The notes under the pieces were generated by a model that saw only the letters and a list, made by a program, of their open reading frames with translations, did no database searches and was not told where the DNA came from. A program made the position numbers and the translations under genes. A stretch of DNA of 64,000 nucleotides from Anaeromicropila herbilytica (GTDB lineage: Bacteria; Bacillota; Clostridia; Lachnospirales; Lachnospiraceae): assembly GCF_016591975.1 (NCBI RefSeq), contig NZ_AP024169.1:15001-79000 (forward strand), in the 5' to 3' direction. Positions 18,967 through 27,914 of the stretch are shown here, in pieces; position 1 is the first letter of the stretch; the number at the start of each line of letters is the position of its first letter.

Positions 18967-19699
18967 TTTATTACCAGACGAGAGAATTGATGATCTTCAT
19001 CGAAATAATTATAAAATTATTCAAAATACGAAGAAGTTTTGTTTTGGTATGGATGCAGTTTTATTATCAGATTTTGCTAAAGTAAAAGCTGGAGAGAATG
19101 CACTGGATCTAGGGACAGGTACAGGGATTATACCAATTCTGTTAGAAGCAAAGACAAAAGGAAAACACTTTTCTGCATTAGAGATTCAAGAGGAAAGTGC
19201 CGATATGGCTAGAAGAAGTGTAGAACTTAATCAACTACAGGATAAGATCGATGTAGTAATAGGAGATATAAAGGAAGCCTCTAAGATATTTGGAGGGGCT
19301 TCCTTTGACGTTATTACCACGAATCCACCCTATATGACAGAGAATCATGGATTAATAAATCCAAATATGCAGATGGCAATCGCAAGACATGAACTTCTAT
19401 GTTCCTTAGATGATATTATTAGGGAAAGTTCAAAAGTATTAAAGAATAACGGGAGATTCTACATGGTACATCGTCCATTTCGATTAATAGAAATTATTAA
19501 TACATTAAGCCTCTATAAATTAGAAGTGAAACGAATGAGGTTTGTTCATCCATATATTAATAAAGAGCCCAATATGGTGCTTATAGAGGCGATTAAAGGT
19601 GCTAAATCAATGGTCAAAATAGAATCACCATTAATTGTTTATGAAAGAGCTAATGTGTACAAAAAAGATATAAATGAGATCTATGGTTATGAAGAATAG
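18956..19699 (+). CDS. tRNA1(Val) adenine-N6 methyltransferase family (TrmN6/YabB-like)
   Basis: 247-residue SAM-dependent methyltransferase with DLGTGTGIIPILL (motif I, about 48-60) and NPPYM (motif IV, catalytic for N6-adenine). The N terminus DERIDDL and the F-G-M-D-A-V-L-L-S-D-F box are typical of the TrmN6/YabB group, which methylates A37 of tRNA-Val in E. coli; the substrate here is inferred. The start overlaps the end of ricT, with two adjacent ATGs (18956 and 18959). Confidence 0.88.
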   Translation: MMNNLLPDERIDDLHRNNYKIIQNTKKFCFGMDAVLLSDFAKVKAGENALDLGTGTGIIPILLEAKTKGKHFSALEIQEESADMARRSVELNQLQDKIDVVIGDIKEASKIFGGASFDVITTNPPYMTENHGLINPNMQMAIARHELLCSLDDIIRESSKVLKNNGRFYMVHRPFRLIEIINTLSLYKLEVKRMRFVHPYINKEPNMVLIEAIKGAKSMVKIESPLIVYERANVYKKDINEIYGYEE

Positions 19700-19834
19700 A
19701 TTTAAGTAAGTTTTATGTTTTTAAATAATGTATGTTTGATAATAAAACAATACAATTTCAACTAGATTATAGTTATAAATCTATCAATATCAATTATAGT
19801 AATCGAAATATAACGAACAGTTAAGAGGAAGAAT

Positions 19835-20686
19835 ATGGCGGGTATATTATATTTATGTGCAACACCGATAGGAAATTTAGAGGATATTACTTTTCGAGTA
19901 ATAAATACATTAAAACAAGTTGATTTAATTGCAGCAGAAGATACAAGGCACACTATTAAATTATTAAATCATTTTGAAATAAAAACACCTATGACTAGTT
20001 ATCATGAGTTTAATAAAATCGAGAAAGCAGACTACTTGGTTAAAAAAATGCTAGAGGGAACAAATATTGCATTAGTTACGGATGCAGGTACTCCTGGTAT
20101 TTCTGATCCTGGAGAAGAGTTAGTGAAAAGGGCATATGAAGCAAATATAACAGTCACTTCTTTACCAGGCGCAGTAGCATGTATCACGGCGTTAACTTTG
20201 TCTGGGCTATCTACTAGAAGATTTTGTTTTGAAGCTTTTCTTCCAACAGATAAGAAAGAAAAATGTAGAATACTAAATGAATTGAATAATGAGACTAGAA
20301 CAATTATATTATATGAGGCGCCTCATAGATTAAAAAAGACACTACGAGAACTCTTAGAAGCACTCGGTAATCGTAAAATAACCATATGTAAAGAATTAAC
20401 CAAAAAGTATGAGAAAGCTTTTCTAACTTCAATTGAGGAAGCGATACAGCACTATGAACTGAATGAGCCAAAGGGAGAACATGTTTTGGTAATTGAGGGA
20501 AAAACACATGAAGAAATCATAGAAGAAGAGCAAGAGAAGTGGAGAGAACTTACCATTCAGGGGCATATGAATCTTTATCTTGAACAAGGCATGGATAAAA
20601 AAGAGGCTATGAAAGTAGTTGCCAAAGAACGTGGTATGAAAAAGAGAGAAATTTATCAATATTTATTAGAAGAAGACAAAAAGTAA
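19835..20686 (+). CDS. rsmI: 16S rRNA 2'-O-ribose C1402 methyltransferase
   Basis: Methylates the ribose of C1402 in the 16S decoding centre using SAM. 283 residues with diagnostic ATPIGNLEDIT (10-20), AAEDTRHTIKLLNHF and LVTDAGTPGISDPGEELV motifs of the tetrapyrrole-methylase fold. In place of Bacillus yabC between yabB and abrB. The C-terminal tail is rich in Lys and Glu. Ribosome binding site AAGAGGAAG. Confidence 0.95.
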   Translation: MAGILYLCATPIGNLEDITFRVINTLKQVDLIAAEDTRHTIKLLNHFEIKTPMTSYHEFNKIEKADYLVKKMLEGTNIALVTDAGTPGISDPGEELVKRAYEANITVTSLPGAVACITALTLSGLSTRRFCFEAFLPTDKKEKCRILNELNNETRTIILYEAPHRLKKTLRELLEALGNRKITICKELTKKYEKAFLTSIEEAIQHYELNEPKGEHVLVIEGKTHEEIIEEEQEKWRELTIQGHMNLYLEQGMDKKEAMKVVAKERGMKKREIYQYLLEEDKK

Positions 20687-20717
20687 TGAAATAATTGATA
20701 ACGACAATTTAATACTG

Positions 20718-20774
20718 ACTAAAACAAAAAAAAGTAGATAAGTGGGAAGACTTATCTACTTTTTATGTTTTAGT
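20718..20774. terminator. Bidirectional terminator between rsmI and abrB
   Basis: Nested inverted repeat: ACTAAAAC at 20718 pairs with GTTTTAGT ending near 20774, and an inner AAAAAGTAGATAAGT/ACTTATCTACTTTTT stem closes on a 6-nt GGGAAG loop. It is flanked by T-rich sequence on both strands and sits between convergent genes. Confidence 0.88.
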
Positions 20775-20788
20775 TAGTAGGTATCGGA

Positions 20789-21049
20789 TTATTCTTCGAT
20801 AAGACCAGCTAATTTAGCTAATTCTTTAATTGAAGCTTTAGAAACCTTTTTACCACAGTAATCAATTAATTCGTTCTTTTCGCCATTAAAGATATCTGCT
20901 GGTTCGTATTTTTTTAATACGATTCTATCTTCATCAACAAAGATTTCAAGTGGATCTCTTTCTCCAACACCTAATGTTCTTCTAAGTTCGATAGGTAATG
21001 TAATTCTTCCTAATTCGTCTAATTTTCTTACTATTCCTGTACTTTTCAT
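20789..21049 (-). CDS. abrB: AbrB family transition-state regulator
   Basis: 86-residue DNA-binding protein with the N-terminal AbrB swapped-hairpin domain (STGIVRKLDELGRITLPIELRRTLGV, residues 3-28) found in AbrB, Abh and SpoVT. In Bacillus AbrB represses stationary-phase and biofilm genes during growth. Synteny (rsmI-abrB-metG order, opposite strand) favours AbrB over SpoVT. Start ATG 21049 behind AAAGGAGCG. Expected to be autoregulated; two palindromes lie in its upstream region. Confidence 0.9.
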   Translation of the reverse strand: MKSTGIVRKLDELGRITLPIELRRTLGVGERDPLEIFVDEDRIVLKKYEPADIFNGEKNELIDYCGKKVSKASIKELAKLAGLIEE

Positions 21050-21646
21050 TGTAAAACGCTCCTTTGATATGTATATAATCTACATGTATAAAAATAGCAT
21101 AGCACGAATTCAAAGTCAATTTAAATAATTATCATGATATAGCACTATTTTAAGCACATATTAGTAAATTAAGAAAGAATATGTAAAATTTAAATAAATA
21201 GTTTTTTAATACAAAAATAACATAAATATGTTAATTATTAGAATTAGATGGAGAAAAAAGGGTTTTGGCAACTAATTTTGAATGTATATCAAAATATAGA
21301 GAGACAAAAATTTACAAATAACATATGTTATTTTACAAAAAGTTACAATTAATTGTAATTAATTCAATTAATTTTTTTATCAAAATAAATACATTTTAGT
21401 AGAATATTAAAATTTTAATCATAAAAAATAGTAAAAAAATAAGTATAATTGGAAAATACAAAAAAGTTAAGGAAAAAAAGGTAATAATATAGAAATAACA
21501 AAAAGTATTATTTTTGGGTATTCCATAGATGTTGTAGAAAATATAAATAATATAATCGAGCAATTTTATAAAAAGTACTAAGATAGCTTGAGTACTAATA
21601 TATTTATATAAAATTTAATAATTCATGTAAAATAGAGGTGTTGTTA
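21050..21646. other. abrB-spmA intergenic region with two palindromes
   Basis: About 600 bp, extremely AT-rich, between divergent genes. Two perfect palindromes are seen: 21316-21333 (centre CATATG, 18 bp) and TTACAATTAATTGTAA at 21343-21358, 26 bp centre to centre. They could be operators for one or both neighbours. No gene is visible. Confidence 0.5.
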
Positions 21647-22228
21647 GTGCTAAATTATTTATGGGGATTTATGATAGTAATTGGTATTGTTGTTGGTGTT
21701 CTAACTGGAAGAATATCGGAAGTTAGTACAGCAACAATAAATTCATCAAAAGAAGCAATTTCTCTTTGTATTACCATGCTAGGATTTATGTCTCTATGGA
21801 CTGGTATTATGAATGTTGCAAGAAGTGCTGGTATTATTGGAGCCTTAACTAAAGCCCTTAAACCTATTCTTCGATTATTATTTCCAGATATACCAAAGGA
21901 CCATGTTGTAAACGAGTACATAGCATCTAATATGATTGCAAATATCCTAGGATTAGGATGGGCTGCAACGCCAATGGGGCTTAAAGCAATGAAGGAGTTA
22001 AAAACATTAAATAAGAATAGTGACCTAGCTAGTGTAGATATGTGCACTTTTTTAATTATTAATATTTCTTCTCTACAGCTTATACCTGTTAATATTATTG
22101 CTTATCGAAGTCAATATGGGTCTGTAAATCCTACAGAAATCCTGGGACCTGCCATAATTGCAACTTGCTTTTCTACATTGGTTGGTGTTTTATTTTCAAT
22201 TATAGCGAGAAGGAGTTGTAAGAAATGA
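21647..22228 (+). CDS. spmA: Spore maturation protein A
   Basis: 193-residue membrane protein of the nucleoside-transporter Gate superfamily. In Bacillus, SpmA and SpmB are needed for full spore-core dehydration and heat resistance. Features: N-terminal hydrophobic helix, ISLCITMLGFMSLWTGIM segment, and GLGWAATPMGLKAMKEL. Start placed at GTG 21647, 6 nt after AGAGGTG; the GTG at 21638 lies inside that ribosome binding site. The stop overlaps the spmB start (ATGA). Confidence 0.9.
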   Translation: MLNYLWGFMIVIGIVVGVLTGRISEVSTATINSSKEAISLCITMLGFMSLWTGIMNVARSAGIIGALTKALKPILRLLFPDIPKDHVVNEYIASNMIANILGLGWAATPMGLKAMKELKTLNKNSDLASVDMCTFLIINISSLQLIPVNIIAYRSQYGSVNPTEILGPAIIATCFSTLVGVLFSIIARRSCKK

Positions 22229-22749
22229 AATTTTTATTATATATATCAGATTATATTATGCCATTTGTTCTGTTCTACGTAGTTGGATTCGGATTATTAA
22301 TGAAAGTAAATATCTATGATGATTTTGTTAAGGGGGCAGAAGATGGACTAAAGGTGGTAGTTGGAATTATACCTACGTTAGTTGGACTCATGGTAGCCAT
22401 AGGAATTCTTAGAGCATCCGGAGCTTTAGATTGGTTGTCTAATTTAATTATGCCAGTTACAGATATGCTGCATTTCCCTTCTCAATTGGTTCCTTTAGTT
22501 ACTATTAAGATGTTCTCTTCATCAGCTGCCACAAGTCTGGTACTTGATATATTTAAAGAATACGGGCCCGATTCCTACATAGGTAGATTAACTTCAATTA
22601 TGATGAGTTGTACAGAAACTATATTTTACACAATGTCTGTATATTTTTTAACAGCAGGGGTAAAGAAAACGAGATATACACTAGCAGGAGCATTAGTTGC
22701 AACGTTTGCCGGGGTAATCGCTAGTGTAATAATTGTAGGCTTTATGTAG
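22225..22749 (+). CDS. spmB: Spore maturation protein B
   Basis: 174-residue polytopic membrane protein, partner of SpmA. Contains a Gate-type core with GLKVVVGIIPTLVGLMVAIGILR and the conserved MFSSSAATSL and SCTETIFYTMSVYF segments. Overlaps spmA by 4 nt, so the pair is coupled. No clear terminator follows; 180 bp separate it from the fabT-like gene. Confidence 0.92.
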   Translation: MKFLLYISDYIMPFVLFYVVGFGLLMKVNIYDDFVKGAEDGLKVVVGIIPTLVGLMVAIGILRASGALDWLSNLIMPVTDMLHFPSQLVPLVTIKMFSSSAATSLVLDIFKEYGPDSYIGRLTSIMMSCTETIFYTMSVYFLTAGVKKTRYTLAGALVATFAGVIASVIIVGFM

Positions 22750-22862
22750 ATAACAAAGTAAATAATGAAGTATAAAGAAAACAAAATTTATTAGTTGCAT
22801 AGTATTATGTTTGAAACTAAGTATATTATTATAATTTTTGAAGCATTAAGACATAGACGCAA

Positions 22863-22893
22863 CCTTGAATATGAAATCTTTATCGTGTATAAT
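22863..22893 (+). promoter_or_regulatory. Promoter of the fabT-like gene with degenerate FabT box
   Basis: -35 TTGAAT (22865-22870), 17-bp spacer, -10 TATAAT (22888-22893). The segment ACCTTGAATATGAAATC (22862-22878) matches 13 of 17 bases of the perfect operator upstream of fabH and covers the -35, suggesting weak autoregulation. Confidence 0.6.
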
Positions 22894-22928
22894 AATTAAT
22901 ATCATATTATAAGGAAATGGGTGAGTAT

Positions 22929-23366
22929 ATGGATGCATATGGTACGTTTAATGAGGTATTGGTAAAATTATTTAATGAAATCATGGAATTAGAGCAAAAG
23001 GCTATTATTACAGAAGAATTCAAAGATATTTCAAATAACGATATGCATATCATAGAAGCAATAGGTAATGAAGAGCCTAAAAATATGACAACAGTAGCCA
23101 AAGCTCTTAAAGTTACGGTTGGCACACTTACTATTGCTATTAATAACCTTGTAAAAAAAGGATATGTTGATAGAGTGCGTAGTGACGAGGATCGAAGAGT
23201 AGTCCTGATTTCTTTAAGTATGAAAGGTGAAAAAGCTTTTGAACACCATAAGAGATTTCACCAGGATATGATAAATGCAACATTAAAAGGATTATCTGAC
23301 AGTGAAACTAAAATATTAGTAAAAGCCTTGAGTAATTTAAGTTCTTATTTTAAAGAATATTACTAA
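22929..23366 (+). CDS. fabT: MarR family regulator, FabT-like
   Basis: 145-residue winged-helix protein. Its layout closely recalls streptococcal FabT, the repressor of fatty acid synthesis genes that is activated by acyl-ACP: FKDIS.NDMHIIEAIG, then TTVAKALKVTVGTLTIAINNLVKKGYVDRVRSDEDRRVV (wing and recognition helix) and a FHQDMI C-terminal helix. It lies outside the fab cluster here, but a matching operator sits on the fab promoter at 4716-4752. ATG 22929 gives a FabT-like N terminus; ATG 22917 is an alternative. Identity as FabT is inferred. Confidence 0.82.
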   Translation: MDAYGTFNEVLVKLFNEIMELEQKAIITEEFKDISNNDMHIIEAIGNEEPKNMTTVAKALKVTVGTLTIAINNLVKKGYVDRVRSDEDRRVVLISLSMKGEKAFEHHKRFHQDMINATLKGLSDSETKILVKALSNLSSYFKEYY

Positions 23367-23549
23367 AAGAATAAGAAAAAGGTAATAAGGAAGAGATAGT
23401 AACTGATAATTAATTACAGTATAAACAGCAGAAGAATCATAACATACAATAATAATATAATAGTTGAAGCGAAAATATAGTTATGTAGAGACTAAATTTC
23501 AAGTAAAATAAGTCGAAGGAGGATATCGGGAAAATATATCTCGATTAAG

Positions 23550-23717
23550 ATGCAAATGGATGGATTTTTAGATGATAGCGATTTAGAAGGATTATTTGAT
23601 GAATTAAACATGGTGGAACAGACTGTAGCAGAGAATGAATCTGATAAAGAAATGGATGCTTCGTCAAGAAGATACATGGAGATTATTAAGAAGCATAAAA
23701 GTGTAGAAGAAAAATAG
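23550..23717 (+). CDS. Small acidic protein, unknown
   Basis: Possible 55-codon gene encoding an acidic peptide that begins MQMDGFLDDSDLEGLF and ends in a Lys/Glu-rich helix. I do not recognise it. It has codon use like neighbouring genes and lies just after the fabT-like gene. The doubtful point is the start: a strong AGGAGG (23517-23522) lies 27 nt before ATG 23550, with a 5-bp hairpin (GATAT/ATATC) between that could bring the two closer. It could also be a fortuitous frame. Confidence 0.45.
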   Translation: MQMDGFLDDSDLEGLFDELNMVEQTVAENESDKEMDASSRRYMEIIKKHKSVEEK

Positions 23718-23806
23718 GAATATAGTTATTAACGTAGTAATATGTAGTAATAAATTAACATTAACACTTTAATATAATTATAATTGTTAATGTAATACTT
23801 ATATTT

Positions 23807-23899
23807 AAAAACCAAAATGACTGTTATTTATCCGTTAAGATAATAAATAGGAAGTTTATACTTATTTATTGGATAATAATAACAGACATTTTGGTTTTT
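23807..23899. terminator. Long imperfect hairpin downstream of pckA
   Basis: AAAAACCAAAATG (23807-23819) pairs with CATTTTGGTTTTT (23887-23899), and the pairing continues inward with CTGTTATT/AATAACAG and ATAAATA/TATTTAT segments. Flanked by T on both strands. It terminates leftward pckA and possibly the rightward small gene. Confidence 0.75.
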
Positions 23900-23972
23900 A
23901 TAAGTTATTTATATATTCTTGTATATCAGTACTTAAGAAAAGTGGCAATTGCAATCATCTATATGAACTTAT

Positions 23973-25661
23973 TTATGCAATGGTATCGATTACTAAGTCT
24001 TCTTCTATTTCAGATACAACCTTTTTAAGAGCATCTAAGGCTTCTTCAGGTAGTTCATCAAATCCACCCTTTACCTCTTTTCTAGATTCAACGAAACGAA
24101 TACGATCATTCATACGTTCTTTTAATTGATAAATATAATCTTTATCACTCATATCAGGTATGAAGCCTTCCCATTCCATAATCTCAATATCTTCAAAAGT
24201 ACCCCATTGCTTGAAAGAAGAAGTACCTTCAATAATATTCTCTAGAATACCAAGAGTATCTTTAGGTTTTACTTTTTTACCCATGAAATCACCAGTATTA
24301 ATAATATAGCAATCTACATTTCTTTCGGCTACTAGTTTTTTAAATTTTTCATAATCATTCACAAGTGGATAAGTTCTAAAAGGATTAGCATATGGTTCAA
24401 CTACTAATGCATTAGGATCTACCCCAGGTGCAAGTCGTTCCGCTGAAGAACGCTTTGTTGCTAGCGTAGCGCCCATGACAGATGCTAATTCAGCACCTTT
24501 AATTTTTAATACAGGTGGAAGAGTTGGATCTTTCATTATCCAGAAAATTGCGTTAACTGGTTCGTAAATCTTATCTACACGATTTGGAGACCATAATTTG
24601 GATTTGATTGCACGACCGTTGCCATTACGTATATCTTCGGTTACAAGAACTACTTTTCCATCCTCGTCAAGGGTTGCGGAACAGTTCTGAGCAGTAATTA
24701 AATATTTATTATCCTCGCAACTAAGTGGATAGTCAGCAGTTTTATCAAAGTATGTTGGTTCAAGAGCAATTGATGAACCAGTCTCTGTTGAGATAATGAA
24801 AGCATCATCATGCAACACGGTTACATCATATTTGCCATCATGTTTAGCATGAGTAATGGTTGATTTACCTGAGCCAGACAATCCGAATACACTAGCTACG
24901 TATGAGTTTCCATTAGGCAGATTATATCTTTTTTGACCACCATGGCAAGATGCATATCCATTACGATTGGCAATTGCCCAAGCGATTGTTAGAGTACCTT
25001 TTTTATGTTCACCAAAATACCTCATTCCAAGGAGTGCAGCACAGTTGGTATTGGTATTAAAGTAAGTTAATCCAAGTGGATGCTCGGAATGTTTCCATTG
25101 TGGATTAGAGAAGATATAGATATCTCCTTCCCTACCATCACCAATAAGTGATGACTTTTTATACATTTTCACATATTCATCGGATAGATACTGGAAGTTA
25201 AGCATCCAAGAATATAGGATATTTTCTTCACCTTCTGGAATCAAAAGATGAGCCGTTACCATGAATTCTGGATCTAATCCAATAAATACTTCGGCATGAT
25301 AGAGTGTTATGTAACGAGTGTCATAAATGGCATCTTTTAACTTGTTATCAAGGTCTTTACAATCAACACCAGGCTCACCAGCAATTCTTCTTGCAGCAGC
25401 ACAACGTCCAGTTACAAAGCCATCATTAAATAATAATACCTTAGCATCTTTTTCTAGTCCAAATTCTTCACCATGATATACAGGCATATCTGTAACAACA
25501 GTGCCTGGAGAATGTTTTGCAAGTTCATAAGCTTCTCTTAATGTATTTACTTTAATTACATTATTTCCATAAAAAGCAGCTTCAATGATAGAACGGGTGG
25601 TTGAAAAGATAGGATTATTCGCGCCAATTTCTTCACGCTTAAAATTTGCTTTTGTTGACAT
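23973..25661 (-). CDS. pckA: Phosphoenolpyruvate carboxykinase (ATP type)
   Basis: Interconverts oxaloacetate and PEP with ATP/ADP, linking C4 acids to glycolysis or gluconeogenesis. 562 residues, within the ATP-type range. Visible: the kinase P-loop GLSGSGKST, the metal-binding HDDAFI segment, and TEDIRNGNGRAIKSKLWSPNRVD near the centre. TAGGAGG upstream supports ATG 25661. In anaerobic fermenters the enzyme often runs toward oxaloacetate; direction here is unknown. Preceded by a structured leader and consensus promoter (25661-25805). Confidence 0.92.
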   Translation of the reverse strand: MSTKANFKREEIGANNPIFSTTRSIIEAAFYGNNVIKVNTLREAYELAKHSPGTVVTDMPVYHGEEFGLEKDAKVLLFNDGFVTGRCAAARRIAGEPGVDCKDLDNKLKDAIYDTRYITLYHAEVFIGLDPEFMVTAHLLIPEGEENILYSWMLNFQYLSDEYVKMYKKSSLIGDGREGDIYIFSNPQWKHSEHPLGLTYFNTNTNCAALLGMRYFGEHKKGTLTIAWAIANRNGYASCHGGQKRYNLPNGNSYVASVFGLSGSGKSTITHAKHDGKYDVTVLHDDAFIISTETGSSIALEPTYFDKTADYPLSCEDNKYLITAQNCSATLDEDGKVVLVTEDIRNGNGRAIKSKLWSPNRVDKIYEPVNAIFWIMKDPTLPPVLKIKGAELASVMGATLATKRSSAERLAPGVDPNALVVEPYANPFRTYPLVNDYEKFKKLVAERNVDCYIINTGDFMGKKVKPKDTLGILENIIEGTSSFKQWGTFEDIEIMEWEGFIPDMSDKDYIYQLKERMNDRIRFVESRKEVKGGFDELPEEALDALKKVVSEIEEDLVIDTIA

Positions 25662-25680
25662 ATTTGATTCCTCCTAGTTT

Positions 25681-25775
25681 ATATTGGTGACAATAAAAAA
25701 GGGGATTAGCTGGACATGAGGGTGCATAGCTGCAGCTCATGCAGAAAGTTAGGACAAAATATTGTTCGCCAATAT
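25681..25775 (-). promoter_or_regulatory. Structured 5' leader of pckA
   Basis: On the pckA transcript the leader starts at or near ATATTGGCGAACAAT (25761-25775), which pairs with ATTGTCACCAATAT (25681-25694) about 65 nt later. The enclosed region holds an inner CATGAG/CTCATG hairpin (about 25715-25741). The 3' arm ends 8 nt before the TAGGAGG ribosome binding site. It could be a cis-regulatory RNA or, alternatively, a DNA operator pair. It matches no riboswitch class I know. Confidence 0.5.
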
Positions 25776-25776
25776 A

Positions 25777-25805
25777 AGTATATTCCTTATGGATAAATAT
25801 GTCAA
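25777..25805 (-). promoter_or_regulatory. Promoter of pckA
   Basis: On the minus strand: -35 TTGACA (complement of 25800-25805), 17-bp spacer, -10 TATACT (complement of 25777-25782). Initiation would fall near 25770, at the edge of the leader stem. Confidence 0.8.
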
Positions 25806-25849
25806 TTCTAAAGAGGCAAGGTATTTATTTTTTTAAAGACATAATTTGA

Positions 25850-27613
25850 TTATTTTTGTGCGTCTATCCAAGAATCTAAACGATTGTCAATTACATCAAA
25901 AGGAGCAGGTCCAGTCTTTAAAAGAAATTCATGAAAATCCTTAAGTACAAATCGATCACCAAGTTGTTTTTTTGCTTTATCTCTTAACTCATTAAACTCA
26001 AGATATCCGATGGTATATTGTAGATAATTACCGGGCTCTTCAACCACTGATTTATAGAATTCATTTACCGTTTTGTCATCGTCTGTGTTTAGAACTTTCA
26101 ACAAAAAGTTTCCTGTTTCTTTTTTCGTCCAACCTTCATAATTAACACCAATATCAACTCTTGCATACAGACATAGAGTTGCAGCCATATTTTTCTCAAG
26201 TAATGAGGCAACGCTTTTATCAAGGCCAGCAAGTGAGTAGGAGTCTAGTTCAACATAGGTAGCCCAACCTTCTGTATATCCACCAAAGTTTAATACACTA
26301 CGTATTGGTGCTGGATTTTGCTCATTAAAATATACGCATTGGTATAGGTGACCTGGATATCCCTCATGAGCTATAGTTGTAAAGATTGTCGATTGGTCAA
26401 ACTGCTCTGACTTATTTATATAGATACTATTATCAGCATAATTATCAATGGCCGGTGTTAAATAAAAGGCAGGGCTTAAGAAATCTTGTAAGGATTTATC
26501 TACATATTTTATGGTACAATTTACGTCATTTAAGGCTGGGTAGTTTTTATTAATAGCAGTTTTTAAGTAGTTTATAATTTCTTTTGGATCCGTTAATTTG
26601 TATTTTACTTTCTCCATTGCATCAAGCGCATCTGGTTTCACTAGAACAATTGCTTGCATCTTTGCAATATTATGATTCATGGTGTCTTCTAGTAAATCAG
26701 TTAATTCGGAAATAGATTTCTTAGAGCCGGTCTCTGATTGGACAAGTAACTTGTAATATTCTTTTCCGTTTTTAAAATTACATAGGCCTCCTGCATTCTT
26801 ACCAGTTCCCTTTAGCTTACTTAATTCAGATATTAGATTTTCATATGCTGGGATAACACTAGTTAGTACAGCATCTTTATTTGCTTTTTTGTAGTTTCTA
26901 ATCTCATCTTTGGTAAGTCCCTTAAAGGAAGAGACCTTATCATTAAATACAGTAATTAAAAGATTATTTTTTTTATCTTTAATAAAAGTGTTACATTGGT
27001 CAATAATATCCTTGACTGCAGTATCGTTCATAAATAATCCTTGTTTTGACTTTTCTTTTTCTATTGCCACAATCTGCTTAAAGTAATCATCTGTACAATT
27101 TAATAATTTGATATAGTCATCAATATCCTCTTTATCATAAAAATTATATTCTGCATATAGAACTGGCAGTTGGGCTTGAAATCCAATGGTTGGACTTAGA
27201 ATTTCTGAATATAGAGGATATTTTCCTAGGTTAAGATTAAGGGATAAGGATTCTTTTAAAATATCATAAGTTAACTTTTGATCTTTAGTTAGGGAATCGT
27301 AATCAAAGTCTTTGAGACGTTTTAAATAATTCTCGTATTTAACTAGATTCTCTTCATTTTCTTCTAATGTATATTCACCTAAAGTTGGAGTGAAATTCTT
27401 GATTCCATATTTTTCAGGCTTTGAAAGGGTATAATTTAAAGTGATACTATCACTTTGTACTTGATCTACAAATACTTCCTTTGTAAATGCATCAAAGTCC
27501 TCTCTGGTTTTGGGATTAATCTGTTTCTGGTTACAGCCAGTGGCAAGTAACATTATCGTAAGAATAGCAGTAAAAAACAGAATAAATAGATTACGTTTTT
27601 TTAGTGTTTTCAT
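25850..27613 (-). CDS. DUF885 family lipoprotein, probable metallopeptidase
   Basis: 587 residues, membrane-anchored and extracytoplasmic. The N terminus has Lys-rich residues, a hydrophobic helix and lipobox LLATGC (lipidated Cys27). The DUF885 signature HEGYPGH is at about residue 413, resembling an expanded HExxH zinc site, and the family is thought to contain peptidases; substrate unknown. ATG 27613 follows AGGAGGT on the minus strand. Monocistronic; no clear terminator separates it from the pckA promoter. Confidence 0.85.
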   Translation of the reverse strand: MKTLKKRNLFILFFTAILTIMLLATGCNQKQINPKTREDFDAFTKEVFVDQVQSDSITLNYTLSKPEKYGIKNFTPTLGEYTLEENEENLVKYENYLKRLKDFDYDSLTKDQKLTYDILKESLSLNLNLGKYPLYSEILSPTIGFQAQLPVLYAEYNFYDKEDIDDYIKLLNCTDDYFKQIVAIEKEKSKQGLFMNDTAVKDIIDQCNTFIKDKKNNLLITVFNDKVSSFKGLTKDEIRNYKKANKDAVLTSVIPAYENLISELSKLKGTGKNAGGLCNFKNGKEYYKLLVQSETGSKKSISELTDLLEDTMNHNIAKMQAIVLVKPDALDAMEKVKYKLTDPKEIINYLKTAINKNYPALNDVNCTIKYVDKSLQDFLSPAFYLTPAIDNYADNSIYINKSEQFDQSTIFTTIAHEGYPGHLYQCVYFNEQNPAPIRSVLNFGGYTEGWATYVELDSYSLAGLDKSVASLLEKNMAATLCLYARVDIGVNYEGWTKKETGNFLLKVLNTDDDKTVNEFYKSVVEEPGNYLQYTIGYLEFNELRDKAKKQLGDRFVLKDFHEFLLKTGPAPFDVIDNRLDSWIDAQK

Positions 27614-27914
27614 TATTACCTCCTATTATTTTTGAACTTTGTTTTATTATACAGCAAAAAATCAAGTTAGTAAAAATTACTTTTGGCTCATATTCCCTAA
27701 AATTAGACGTTGTACCAATGAAAATATTGGACTTATTAAAAATTATATACTATAATAATTAATTACAGGCAATATATAAACTTTTATAGTTCGTTAGAAA
27801 AGACATACAAGAAATTAATATTGTAGGATTTTTGAAGTAGACAAAAACATTACAAATATTTCATGAATTACGTATGCATAATATAAATAATGTGTAGTAG
27901 AAGGAGGAAATGGA
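27614..27914. other. Intergenic region between DUF885 gene and metG
   Basis: About 300 bp of AT-rich DNA between divergent genes. No T-box, riboswitch or small gene is visible upstream of metG, unlike proS at the other end of the window. Confidence 0.6.

Noticed and set aside
27614..27914. T-box or SAM riboswitch upstream of metG
   Set aside because: No AGGGTGG core, no SAM-I core and no paired terminator is visible.
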